Of a stretch of 6,415 nt of DNA, positions 1-5,493 are shown piece after piece. The position numbers and the translations under genes are program-made. A model generated the notes under the pieces. The model worked only from the letters and a program-made list of their open reading frames with translations, was not told where the DNA came from and made no database searches. The stretch's first letter is position 1, and every line of letters starts with the position of its first letter. This DNA comes from Solirubrobacterales bacterium (GTDB lineage: Bacteria; Actinomycetota; Thermoleophilia; Solirubrobacterales; 70-9), in the NCBI GenBank assembly GCA_013694825.1, contig JACDBR010000090.1:1-6415 (forward strand). Reading direction: 5' to 3'.

Positions 1-231
1 GGCCAGCACAGCGGGCGCGCCGACTGCCAAGCCGCCGAGGGCGAGAGCGAGTGCGCTCTCGCCACCGCCGAGGTCGGTGGTGACCCCGGTGGCGATCAGG
101 AGCGCGCCTAGCCCGAAAGCCGGCGAGAGTGCCAGCAGGTCGCAGCGCCCGCAGAGAACGACGAGCGCCGCCCCGGCGAGCAGCGAGAGCACGACGACGA
201 GCGCCGCGGAGGCGAGATAGGCGGCGAGCAC
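1..231 (-). CDS. N-terminal part of a multi-pass membrane protein (truncated by window edge)
   Basis: I do not recognise the family. The minus-strand frame is open from a TAG stop at 246-244 to the window edge, 77 codons from a GTG at 231. The product is almost entirely hydrophobic, with three likely membrane segments at about residues 3-27, 35-51 and 58-77. A short polar turn carries Cys27, Arg29, Cys30 and Asp31, and a Gly-rich loop lies near 54-57. Such a composition across 77 codons without a stop is unlikely in a non-coding frame. GTG at 231 is the first usable start after the stop, but no good Shine-Dalgarno sequence precedes it, so the start is uncertain. The gene lies 77 bases after the asd stop on the same strand and could be the last member of the lysC-asd transcript. 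It could be a transporter, polymer ligase or glycosyltransferase-type membrane protein; the visible part does not decide. Confidence 0.55.
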   Translation of the reverse strand, partial: MLAAYLASAALVVVLSLLAGAALVVLCGRCDLLALSPAFGLGALLIATGVTTDLGGGESALALALGGLAVGAPAVLA

Positions 232-308
232 GGAAGCGGAACGCTATTCGGTCGTCTGGCTGTCAGAGCTCGGCGAGGGGCGAATCGTGCGCACCCTGAC
301 TCGCCAGG

Positions 309-1370
309 TCAGGCGGCGAGCGAGGCGCCGGCCGGGACCCGCATGAGGTCGCGCGCGGCCAGCAGCTCGGCGATCTGGACCGCGTTCAGGGCGGCTCCCT
401 TGCGCAGGTTGTCGCCGACCACCCAGAGATTTAGGCAGCGCTCGTGCGAGGGGTCGCGGCGAATCCGCCCGGCCAGCACCTCGTCGCGGCCGGCGGCGTC
501 GAGCGCCAGGGGATAGACCGCGTCGGAGGGATCGTCGGCGACCACGACGCCCGGTGCCTCGGCGAGGATCCGCCGGCACTCCTCGGGCGAGAGCTCGGCG
601 GAGGTCTGGATGTTGATTGACTCCGAGTGCCCGGCCAGGACCGGGACGCGAACGCACGTCGCCGAGATCCCCAGCTCCTCGCCGAGCCCGAGGATCTTGC
701 GCGTCTCGGCCATCAGCTTTCGCTCCTCGGTCGTGTAGTCGTCGCCGTCCTTGAAGGACTCGACCTGCGGCAGGACGTTGTAGGCGAGCTGGTGCGGATA
801 GATCTCGGGAGCAGGGACCGCCTCGCCGGCGGCGATTGCCCTTGTCTGGGCGTTCAGCTCCTCGACCGCGCGGCGGCCGGTGCCAGAAGCCGACTGGTAG
901 CTCGAGATCACGATCCGCTCGAGCCCAGCCGCACGGTGGATCGGCGCCAGCGCGGTCAGCATGACCATCGTCGTGCAGTTGGGGTTGGCGATCAGGCCCG
1001 AGTGCTCGGCGAGCGCATCCGGGTTGACCTCCGAGATGACCAACGGCACTCGCTCGTCCATCCGCCAGAAGCTGGTGTTGTCGACGACGACGGCGCCTGC
1101 CTCGACGAACCGGGGCGCCCACTCAGCCGAGACCGAGCCGCCGGCCGAGGACAGGACGAGGTCGAGTCCCGAGACGGAGTCCTCGTCGAGCTCGATCACC
1201 TCGAGCTCGGAGTCGCCGAAGCGAACGCGGCTGCCGGCCGAGCGAGCCGAGGCCAGTGGGCGCAGCTCGGAGACCGGGAACCGGCGCTCGGCGAGGATCG
1301 CCAAGAGCGTCTGGCCGACGACGCCCGTCGCACCAAGGATCCCGACGCGGTAGCTATGTCGCTCACTCAT
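309..1370 (-). CDS. asd: Aspartate-semialdehyde dehydrogenase
   Basis: This cytosolic enzyme reduces 4-phospho-aspartate to aspartate 4-semialdehyde with NADPH, the second step of the aspartate pathway to lysine/diaminopimelate, threonine, methionine and isoleucine. The 353-residue product is a normal length. The N-terminal nucleotide-binding loop is GATGVVG at residues 13-19. The catalytic cysteine is Cys132 in ANPNCTT. The conserved block after it ([10 protein letters not shown], 156-165) and the active-site region [12 protein letters not shown] (239-250, with Arg241 and His248) are both present, so the enzyme looks active. The ATG at 1370 overlaps the lysC TGA in an ATGA arrangement, which suggests translational coupling. 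A weak GGTAGG lies just upstream. Making the substrate (lysC) and consuming it (asd) in one transcript fits the pathway. I see no frameshift or missing motif. Confidence 0.97.
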   Translation of the reverse strand: MSERHSYRVGILGATGVVGQTLLAILAERRFPVSELRPLASARSAGSRVRFGDSELEVIELDEDSVSGLDLVLSSAGGSVSAEWAPRFVEAGAVVVDNTSFWRMDERVPLVISEVNPDALAEHSGLIANPNCTTMVMLTALAPIHRAAGLERIVISSYQSASGTGRRAVEELNAQTRAIAAGEAVPAPEIYPHQLAYNVLPQVESFKDGDDYTTEERKLMAETRKILGLGEELGISATCVRVPVLAGHSESINIQTSAELSPEECRRILAEAPGVVVADDPSDAVYPLALDAAGRDEVLAGRIRRDPSHERCLNLWVVGDNLRKGAALNAVQIAELLAARDLMRVPAGASLAA

Positions 1371-2641
1371 ATGCCTACCCGTGGGCGGTGGGCCGCGCCG
1401 GTCGGCTCCTCGCGTTGGATCGCGTCGGCGCCGAGATCGAAGGCCCGGTGCAGGGCGCGGACGGCATCGGCGACGTAGTCGGACCCGATCACGCAGGAGA
1501 TCTTGATCGGCGAGGTCGAGATCATCTCGATGTTGATTTGCCGCTCGCCGAGGGTCTGGAAGACCTTGGCGGCCACGCCCGGATGCGAGCGCATCCCGGC
1601 GCCGACGATCGAGACCTTGCCGATTCGCTCGTCGGTCGAGACCGACTCGGAGACCCCGATCCCCTCGATCACCTCGACGGCGGTCTGCAGGTCGCCGCTG
1701 CCGACGGTGAAGGACATGTCGGCCCTGCGCCCGGTCGAGATCGGCTCGTTCTGGATGATCATGTCTACGTTGACGCTGGCCGCGGCCAGCGATCCGAAGA
1801 TCTGCCCGGCGACGCCGGGCTCGTCGCGGACGCCGACGAGCGTCACCCTGGCCTCCTCGGTCGAGTGGGTGACGGCAGTGACTAGGGGTCTTTCCATCGT
1901 CTCCTCCTCTCCGAGGACGAGCGTTCCCGCGCCGTCCTCGAACGAGCTTCGGCAGTGAATCCTGACGGCATGGTTGCGCGCGTACTCGACCGAGCGAAGC
2001 TGCAGCACCTTGGCACCCGATGAGGCCATCTCCAGCATCTCCTCGAACGAGACCACGCTCAGCTTGCGCGCGTCAGGCACGATCCGCGGGTCGGCGCTGA
2101 AGACGCCCGCGACGTCGGTGTAGATCTCGCAGACGCTCGCATCGAGCGCCGCCGCGAGCGCGACCGCGGTGGTGTCCGAGCCGCCGCGGCCAAGCGTGGT
2201 GACGTCACGGCTCTCCCCCGAGACACCCTGAAAGCCGGCGACGAGGACGATCTTCTCCTGCCCGAGCGCCTCGCGGATTCGATCCGCGCGAACGTCGAGG
2301 ATCCTCGCCTTTGTGTGCGAGGAGTCGGTCACGATCCCCGCCTGGGAGCCGGTCAGCGAGATCGCTTCGTGGCCCATGTCGCTGATCGCCATGGCGCATA
2401 GCGCGCAGGAGATCCGCTCCCCGGTCGAGAGCAGCATGTCCATCTCGCGCGCAAGCGGGCGCTCGGATACCTCATGGGCTTGGCGGACCAGGTCGTCGGT
2501 CGTCTTGCCCCGGGCCGAGAGCACGGCGACGACGCGGTTGCCCGCCTCGCGAGCGGCGACGATCCGCCGCGCCGCCCGCTTGATGTCCTCCGGACCGGCG
2601 ACTGAGGTGCCGCCGAACTTCATCGCCACGGTCTCCGGCAT
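1367..2641 (-). CDS. lysC: Aspartokinase (alpha subunit; beta subunit probably made from an internal start)
   Basis: The enzyme phosphorylates aspartate with ATP, the committed and usually feedback-controlled step of the aspartate pathway. The 424-residue product has an amino-acid kinase domain (about 1-245) with KFGGTS at 8-13, the nucleotide and substrate loop [10 protein letters not shown] at 148-157 and [12 protein letters not shown] at 175-186. Two ACT regulatory domains follow (about 265-330 and 341-405), the usual site of lysine and/or threonine inhibition. I chose ATG 2641 because it leaves residues before KFGG to form the first strand, as in known family members. ATG 2623 has a better Shine-Dalgarno (GGAG, 9-base spacer) but would start directly at MKFGG. 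The frame stays open upstream to 3445, but that stretch has no family similarity and lies under the divergent GH3-like gene. The stop overlaps the asd start by four bases. Regulation of the enzyme is inferred from the ACT domains; no lysine riboswitch fits in the 60-base gap upstream. Confidence 0.96.
   Translation of the reverse strand: MPETVAMKFGGTSVAGPEDIKRAARRIVAAREAGNRVVAVLSARGKTTDDLVRQAHEVSERPLAREMDMLLSTGERISCALCAMAISDMGHEAISLTGSQAGIVTDSSHTKARILDVRADRIREALGQEKIVLVAGFQGVSGESRDVTTLGRGGSDTTAVALAAALDASVCEIYTDVAGVFSADPRIVPDARKLSVVSFEEMLEMASSGAKVLQLRSVEYARNHAVRIHCRSSFEDGAGTLVLGEEETMERPLVTAVTHSTEEARVTLVGVRDEPGVAGQIFGSLAAASVNVDMIIQNEPISTGRRADMSFTVGSGDLQTAVEVIEGIGVSESVSTDERIGKVSIVGAGMRSHPGVAAKVFQTLGERQINIEMISTSPIKISCVIGSDYVADAVRALHRAFDLGADAIQREEPTGAAHRPRVGI
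1895..1912 (-). promoter_or_regulatory. Internal ribosome binding site and start codon for the aspartokinase beta subunit
   Basis: Inside lysC, an in-frame ATG (codon 249, at 1897-1895) is preceded by GGAGAGGAGGAGACG. This places a full AGGAGG (1908-1903) five bases before the start. ybaB in this window uses the same arrangement (AGGAGG, five bases, ATG). Initiation here would give a 176-residue protein with a short leader and both ACT domains, ending with lysC at 1367. Corynebacterium glutamicum and Bacillus subtilis are known to make an aspartokinase beta subunit from an in-frame start at the corresponding place, just before the ACT domains. The site is seen directly; its use is inferred. 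Confidence 0.72.
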
Positions 2642-2649
2642 GGCCCGCG

Positions 2650-2655
2650 AGGATA
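2650..2655 (-). promoter_or_regulatory. Candidate -10 box for lysC
   Basis: TATCCT matches the TAnnnT pattern and ends eight bases before ATG 2641. Transcription would begin within a few bases of the start codon, consistent with a leaderless or near-leaderless mRNA and with the absence of a Shine-Dalgarno before that ATG. No convincing -35 box lies upstream. If translation really begins at 2623, this box would instead give a leader of about 20 bases carrying GGAG. Confidence 0.4.
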
Positions 2656-2686
2656 CGAAGCCGAGACGATCGACCCGCTTTCGGCA

Positions 2687-2692
2687 TACGAT
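2687..2692 (+). promoter_or_regulatory. Candidate -10 box for the GH3-like gene
   Basis: TACGAT matches TAnnnT and is followed by nine bases and the ATG at 2702, with no Shine-Dalgarno between. It mirrors the lysC box on the opposite strand, so the 60-base gap 2642-2701 would hold two back-to-back promoters. No clear -35 hexamer was found. The heptamer ACGATCG occurs at 2666-2672 and again, overlapping this box, at 2688-2694. Confidence 0.38.
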
Positions 2693-2701
2693 CGCGCGCC
2701 G

Positions 2702-3955
2702 ATGGCCGAATCCGCCGAAGACTCCCCCGGGCGGCGGTTTACCCGCCCGCGACGACCAAGCCGCGCAGTGGCGCTCGTGGCCGCGGTGGTGCTGGTGCTG
2801 GCCGGTGCCGGGCTGGCGATCGCCCTCGGTGGCGAGGGAGGCGGATCGAACCCCGATTCCTCCGCCGGCTCGAGCTCCACGACCGAGCAGGCCGACAGCC
2901 GGCCGGCGCCAGCCCAGGTCGTGCCCGTTTCGGGGCTCTCGGCCTCGGAGCAGATCGACCAGGTGCTGCTGGCCGGGATCGACGGCTCGAAGGTCGACGA
3001 GGAGATCGTGGAGCAGGTCGGCGAGCACCAGCTCGGCGGGATCTTGGTCGAGTCCGAGAACTGGCCCGACCGCGAGGCCGGCGTCAAGGTGGTCGATGGG
3101 CTGCGAGAGACAGCCGAGGAGGCCGGCGACGTCCCTCCGCTGATCGTCGCCGCGCAGGAGGGCGGTCGCTATCGCTCGCTTGCCGACTTGCCTCCCGACC
3201 GGACCGAGCTCGAGGTCGGCGACGAGGGCTCTCCGGAAGAGGTGACCAAGTGGGCGAGCGAATCGGCAGCCGCGCTGCGCGAGTCGGGCTTCGACCTCAA
3301 CCTGTTTCCGGTCGCCGACGTCGCGAGCCTGGACAGCCCGCTGGCCGACCGCGCCTTCTCCGACAGCACGCCGCTCACCACCGAGCTGACCGCAGCCGCG
3401 CTTCGCGGCTGCGAGGAGGAAGAGCTGGCTTGTGCGCCGCTTCACTTCCCCGGGCTCGGCGCCGCCAACCAGGATCCCAGCCAGGCGCCAGCCGGCGTCT
3501 CGCTTGACGCCGCGTCGCTCGGACAGCGCGACCTGCCGCCCTTCGAGGCGGCCTTCGAGGAAGGCGCCCCGGCGGTCGTCCTCTCGCTGGCCTTCTACGC
3601 CGCCTACAGCGGCACGACCCCGGCAGCCCTGAGCCCGGAGGTTGCCACCGGGCTGCTGCGCGAGCGGCTCGGCTTCGAGGGAGTCGCGATCACGGACGAC
3701 CTCAACGCAGGCGCGATCAGCGGCTCGTATGAGGTCGGCGAGGCGGCGGTGCTCGCGCTGAAGGCCGGCGCCGACCTGATCCAGATCTCCGATCCCGGCG
3801 ACGTCGAGGAGGCCCGCGACGCGATCGCCAAGGCGCTCGAGCGCGGAGACCTGCGGCCCGGGCGCCTGGCCGAGGCGGTCGAGCGGGTGCTCGAGCTGAA
3901 GCGCGAGCTAGGACTGATCGAGGAGCCGGGCGGGGGCAGCCGATCGGGCTCATGA
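2702..3955 (+). CDS. GH3-like (NagZ-related) secreted or membrane-anchored protein with altered active site
   Basis: This 417-residue protein is related to glycoside hydrolase family 3, the N-terminal TIM-barrel type that includes beta-N-acetylhexosaminidases. It begins with an Arg-rich cytoplasmic tail (11-21), one hydrophobic segment (22-43) and a Ser/Gly-rich linker (about 44-75), so the domain should sit outside the membrane. There is no lipobox cysteine. Family landmarks are LGGILV (111-116), [10 protein letters not shown] (151-160), LFPVADV (201-207), ADRAFS (215-220), LHFPGLG (247-253) and [11 protein letters not shown] (329-339). Asp332 is at the nucleophile position. Compared with NagZ, the substrate-binding Asp of DQEGG is Ala, the Lys of KHFPGHG is Leu and its second His is Leu. 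The His of the Asp-x-His general acid/base pair is missing (DPSQ). It may therefore be a divergent hydrolase using another acid, or a non-catalytic sugar-binding protein. The gene is divergent from lysC by 60 bases and appears to be transcribed alone. Confidence 0.85.
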   Translation: MAESAEDSPGRRFTRPRRPSRAVALVAAVVLVLAGAGLAIALGGEGGGSNPDSSAGSSSTTEQADSRPAPAQVVPVSGLSASEQIDQVLLAGIDGSKVDEEIVEQVGEHQLGGILVESENWPDREAGVKVVDGLRETAEEAGDVPPLIVAAQEGGRYRSLADLPPDRTELEVGDEGSPEEVTKWASESAAALRESGFDLNLFPVADVASLDSPLADRAFSDSTPLTTELTAAALRGCEEEELACAPLHFPGLGAANQDPSQAPAGVSLDAASLGQRDLPPFEAAFEEGAPAVVLSLAFYAAYSGTTPAALSPEVATGLLRERLGFEGVAITDDLNAGAISGSYEVGEAAVLALKAGADLIQISDPGDVEEARDAIAKALERGDLRPGRLAEAVERVLELKRELGLIEEPGGGSRSGS

Positions 3956-3968
3956 GACCACTCAGTAG

Positions 3969-3993
3969 TTCTCCGCGATCGATCTGCGGAGAA
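3969..3993. terminator. Perfect inverted repeat after the GH3-like gene, possible terminator
   Basis: TTCTCCGC (3969-3976) and GCGGAGAA (3986-3993) form a perfect 8-base-pair stem with a nine-base loop, GATCGATCT. It begins 14 bases after the GH3-like stop codon, a natural place for a terminator. No T-rich tract follows on either strand, so it is not a textbook intrinsic terminator. It could also be a protein-binding palindrome. Confidence 0.45.
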
Positions 3994-4089
3994 ACACCCT
4001 TGAAAACGCCGCCTTGGCGACGATGATCTCGTCAGGGTCCGAGGTCGGTCCCGGTTTGGGTGCGTCGGGCCGGCTCGTGAGGCATCCGG

Positions 4090-4110
4090 CGGCTGGGGGG
4101 TCTCCAGCCG
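4090..4110. repeat. Short inverted repeat in the intergenic region upstream of the DUF6458 gene
   Basis: CGGCTGG (4090-4096) and CCAGCCG (4104-4110) can form a 7-base-pair stem with a 7-base loop, GGGGTCT. No T tract follows. The rest of the gap 3956-4198 is less biased in base composition than the genes and holds no convincing coding frame. A chance stem of this size in such G+C-rich DNA is quite possible. Confidence 0.3.
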
Positions 4111-4147
4111 GACCGGCCTCCGCATGTTCGCTTGCGCTTAACCCGGA

Positions 4148-4167
4148 CTCCGCGTCAGACGCCGGAG
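4148..4167. promoter_or_regulatory. Possible operator palindrome before the DUF6458 promoter
   Basis: CTCCGCGT (4148-4155) and ACG-C-CGGAG (4159-4167) are inverted copies around a central CAG, interrupted by one extra C. The element occupies the place where a -35 box would lie for the TATCGT at 4174-4179, so a bound regulator could act there. The same bases could instead form a hairpin if transcription starts further upstream. There is no direct evidence of function. Confidence 0.3.
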
Positions 4168-4173
4168 CGCCGG

Positions 4174-4191
4174 TATCGTCCGCCGCGGAGG
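4174..4191 (+). promoter_or_regulatory. Candidate -10 box and strong Shine-Dalgarno of the DUF6458 gene
   Basis: TATCGT (4174-4179) fits TAnnnT. GGAGG (4187-4191) lies seven bases before ATG 4199, an ideal spacing, and firmly decides that start. If the -10 box is used, the mRNA would begin around 4186 and the Shine-Dalgarno would sit at its very 5' end, which leaves the pairing of box and transcript uncertain. An alternative promoter, TTGAAA (4000-4005) with GATGAT (4022-4027), would give a leader of about 165 bases. Confidence 0.5.
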
Positions 4192-4198
4192 TCAAGGC

Positions 4199-4456
4199 AT
4201 GTCGATTGCAGGTTCAGTTTTTCTGGTCGCCGTCGGCGCAATTCTGCGCTACGCGATCAACGTCGATACGAGCGCGATCGACCTCGAGACGATCGGGCTG
4301 ATCCTGATGATCGCCGGCATCGTCGGGCTCGCGCTGTCGTTCGCCTACCAGGCCTACGCCTCACGCAGCCGGCGGCCGGCCGCGCCCGACCCTTACGAGC
4401 GGGGCTACGATGACCGCGTCGAGGAGGAGAGGCCGGTCCGCCGCCCACGCCGCTGA
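4199..4456 (+). CDS. Small two-helix membrane protein, DUF6458 family
   Basis: This 85-residue protein has two membrane segments (about 3-20 and 31-50) joined by a short loop, NVDTSAIDLE, followed by a polar tail rich in Arg, Glu and Pro (53-85). The pattern MSIxGxxFLxxVGAIL...AIDLxTIGxILMIAGxxGL is the hallmark of DUF6458, a family of small actinobacterial membrane proteins of unknown function. The positive charges after the second helix suggest that both ends face the cytoplasm. The start is set by GGAGG seven bases upstream. The gene is convergent with recR, 63 bases between stop codons, and 243 bases after the GH3-like gene, so it is probably a single-gene unit. No enzymatic motif is visible and no function is assigned. 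Confidence 0.9.
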   Translation: MSIAGSVFLVAVGAILRYAINVDTSAIDLETIGLILMIAGIVGLALSFAYQAYASRSRRPAAPDPYERGYDDRVEEERPVRRPRR

Positions 4457-4460
4457 CGCG

Positions 4461-4485
4461 GGCTTCGCTCGCCGGCGCGGAAGCC
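4461..4485. terminator. Stem-loop between convergent genes, possible bidirectional terminator
   Basis: GGCTTC (4461-4466) pairs with GAAGCC (4480-4485), and a G-C extension across one bulged base lengthens the stem to eight pairs. It lies 5 bases after the DUF6458 stop and 35 bases from the recR stop, as expected for a hairpin shared by convergent genes. No T tract follows on either strand. Confidence 0.4.
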
Positions 4486-4519
4486 GACGAGCGCCGTTCG
4501 CCTGCGTCCCCGACCTCGC

Positions 4520-5113
4520 TCAGACCAGACTGCGCCGCCCGGCGAATGCGCGGCCAAGCGTCACCTCGTCGGCGTGCTCGAGGTCGGCGCCGACCGGCAG
4601 GCCGCTGGCCAGCCTGGTGATCTCGACACGGGATCGCAGCAACCCGGCGACGTGATGGGCCGTGGCCTCGCCGGTCGTCGTCGGGTTGGTCGCCAGCACC
4701 ACCTCGCGGATCTCACCGCGCCCGACTCGGTCGACCAGCTCGGAGATCCGCAGATCCTCGGGATCGATGCCATCGATCGGCGAGAGCGCGCCTCCGAGCA
4801 CGTGGTAGAGGCCCGAGTACTCGTGCGTGCGCTCGATCGGGATCACATCCTGAGGCTCCTCGACCACGCAGATCAGCGCCGCGTCGCGACGCTCGTCCTC
4901 GCAGATCCTGCAGCGCGGGCCCTCGGCCAGGTTGAAGCAGACCTCGCAGAGCCCGATCCGCTCCTTGACCTCGCGAATCGCGGCGGCGAGCGCTAACGCC
5001 TCGTCGCCTTCGGCCCGCAGGATGTGGAAGGCGAGCCGCTGCGCCGTGCGTTGACCGATCCCCGGCAGCTTCGAGAGCTCGGTGACGAGACGGTTGATCG
5101 GGGCAGGGTTCAT
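4520..5113 (-). CDS. recR: Recombination mediator protein RecR
   Basis: RecR acts with RecO (and RecF) to load RecA onto SSB-coated single-stranded DNA during gap repair; it forms a ring-shaped DNA clamp. At 197 residues it is full length. Visible parts are the helix-hairpin-helix (LPGIGQRTAQRLAFHIL, 16-32), a four-cysteine zinc site (Cys56, Cys59, Cys68, Cys71), a Toprim domain from ICVVEEPQDV (81-90) through ATNPTTTGEATAHH (141-154), and the conserved C-terminal stretch RLASGLPVGADLEHADEVTL (167-186). ATG 5113 gives the standard MNPAPINRLVTEL start. In many bacteria recR directly follows ybaB. Here a plus-strand YjbR-like gene lies between them, so recR should need its own promoter in the 41-base gap. 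It is convergent with the DUF6458 gene. No anomaly is seen in the protein. Confidence 0.98.
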   Translation of the reverse strand: MNPAPINRLVTELSKLPGIGQRTAQRLAFHILRAEGDEALALAAAIREVKERIGLCEVCFNLAEGPRCRICEDERRDAALICVVEEPQDVIPIERTHEYSGLYHVLGGALSPIDGIDPEDLRISELVDRVGRGEIREVVLATNPTTTGEATAHHVAGLLRSRVEITRLASGLPVGADLEHADEVTLGRAFAGRRSLV

Positions 5114-5122
5114 CGACCCGTC

Positions 5123-5128
5123 AAGCTA
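5123..5128 (-). promoter_or_regulatory. Candidate -10 box for recR
   Basis: TAGCTT fits TAnnnT and is followed by nine bases (GACGGGTCG) and the recR ATG at 5113. Only a weak GGG-containing Shine-Dalgarno is present. recR is cut off from ybaB by an oppositely oriented gene, so a promoter must lie here or further upstream within that gene. No -35 box was recognised. Confidence 0.35.
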
Positions 5129-5142
5129 GCGGCCGAGCCGGT

Positions 5143-5148
5143 TAGCCT
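5143..5148 (+). promoter_or_regulatory. Candidate -10 box for the YjbR-like gene
   Basis: TAGCCT fits TAnnnT and is followed by six bases (GTCCTG) and ATG 5155, the spacing expected of a leaderless transcript. No Shine-Dalgarno is present. The TAG within this box is also the in-frame stop that prevents any longer reading frame for the gene. Confidence 0.42.
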
Positions 5149-5154
5149 GTCCTG

Positions 5155-5463
5155 ATGGGCGACGAGCCGAGCGGCTCCCACGTCGCCTTTCGAGTTCGCG
5201 GCAAGACCTTCGCCTGGTACCACGGCGACGGACGCCGGGCGATCAACGCGAAGGCCCCGCCCGGCCAGAACGAGGAGCTGGGCCGCGAACAGCCCGAACG
5301 CTGCTTCATCCCCTCCTACCTCGGACCACGTGGGTGGGTCGGACTGAGGGTCGACCTGGCCGATACCGATTGGGAGCAGCTCGAGTCCGTCGTGGTGCAC
5401 AGCTATCTGCTGGTCGCGCCGAAGCGATTGGGAGCCGAGCTCCTCCGAGGCGCTGAGACCTGA
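5155..5463 (+). CDS. MmcQ/YjbR family protein, short at the N-terminus
   Basis: The 102-residue product resembles the MmcQ/YjbR (DUF419) family, small proteins with a double-wing-like fold proposed to bind DNA; the biological role is unknown. Matching blocks are AFRVRGKTFAWYHGDG (11-26), KAPPGQNEEL (33-42), CFIPSYLGPRGWVGLRVD (50-67), DW (72-73) and SYLLVAPKRL (83-92), all typical of the actinobacterial branch. Family members usually have about 20-25 more residues at the N-terminus, forming a helix and an ALPxVxE segment. These are absent here: a TAG lies in frame at 5143-5145 and recR begins 41 bases away on the other strand. ATG 5155 is the only reasonable start and is probably translated from a leaderless mRNA. 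The gene is convergent with ybaB, 30 bases apart. Confidence 0.85.
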   Translation: MGDEPSGSHVAFRVRGKTFAWYHGDGRRAINAKAPPGQNEELGREQPERCFIPSYLGPRGWVGLRVDLADTDWEQLESVVVHSYLLVAPKRLGAELLRGAET

Positions 5464-5469
5464 CCTGCT

Positions 5470-5487
5470 CGGCCTCGGGCCCGGCCG
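5470..5487. terminator. Weak G+C-rich stem between convergent genes
   Basis: CGGCC (5470-5474) and GGCCG (5483-5487) can pair around an 8-base loop in the 30-base gap between the YjbR-like stop and the ybaB stop. It is short, lacks a T tract and could be chance in this composition. Its position between two converging genes is the main argument for it. Confidence 0.25.
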
Positions 5488-5493
5488 TTCTGC

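Noticed and set aside
244..1122. A 292-residue minus-strand frame inside asd
   Set aside because: It is the shifted frame of asd, dominated by Arg, Gly and Ala, as expected from a frame shadow in G+C-rich DNA.
627..1478. A 283-residue plus-strand frame across asd and the lysC end
   Set aside because: It is antisense to two certain genes and consists of repetitive Arg, Asp, Leu and Gly with no recognisable domain.
2642..2701. A lysine riboswitch or attenuator ahead of lysC
   Set aside because: The gap is only 60 bases, far too short for a lysine riboswitch, and no leader peptide or terminator hairpin is present.
2765..2830. A lipoprotein signal on the GH3-like protein
   Set aside because: The hydrophobic segment at residues 22-43 is followed by Gly and Ser residues with no cysteine, so no lipobox can be formed.
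2642..3445. A minus-strand extension of the lysC frame to a 692-residue product
   Set aside because: The added residues match nothing in aspartokinases and lie opposite the well-supported GH3-like gene. Open antisense frames are common in such G+C-rich DNA, and the family N-terminus is clear at MKFGGTSV.
3962..4195. A 77-residue minus-strand frame in the gap between the GH3-like and DUF6458 genes
   Set aside because: It needs a TTG start with no Shine-Dalgarno, overlaps the DUF6458 ribosome binding site region, has about three quarters G/C at third positions (by my count, lower than expected for genes here), and its sequence is low-complexity and unlike any family I know.
4014..4301. A 95-residue plus-strand frame overlapping the DUF6458 start
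   Set aside because: It overlaps a gene with a recognisable family and an ideal Shine-Dalgarno in another frame, and its own sequence shows no domain pattern.
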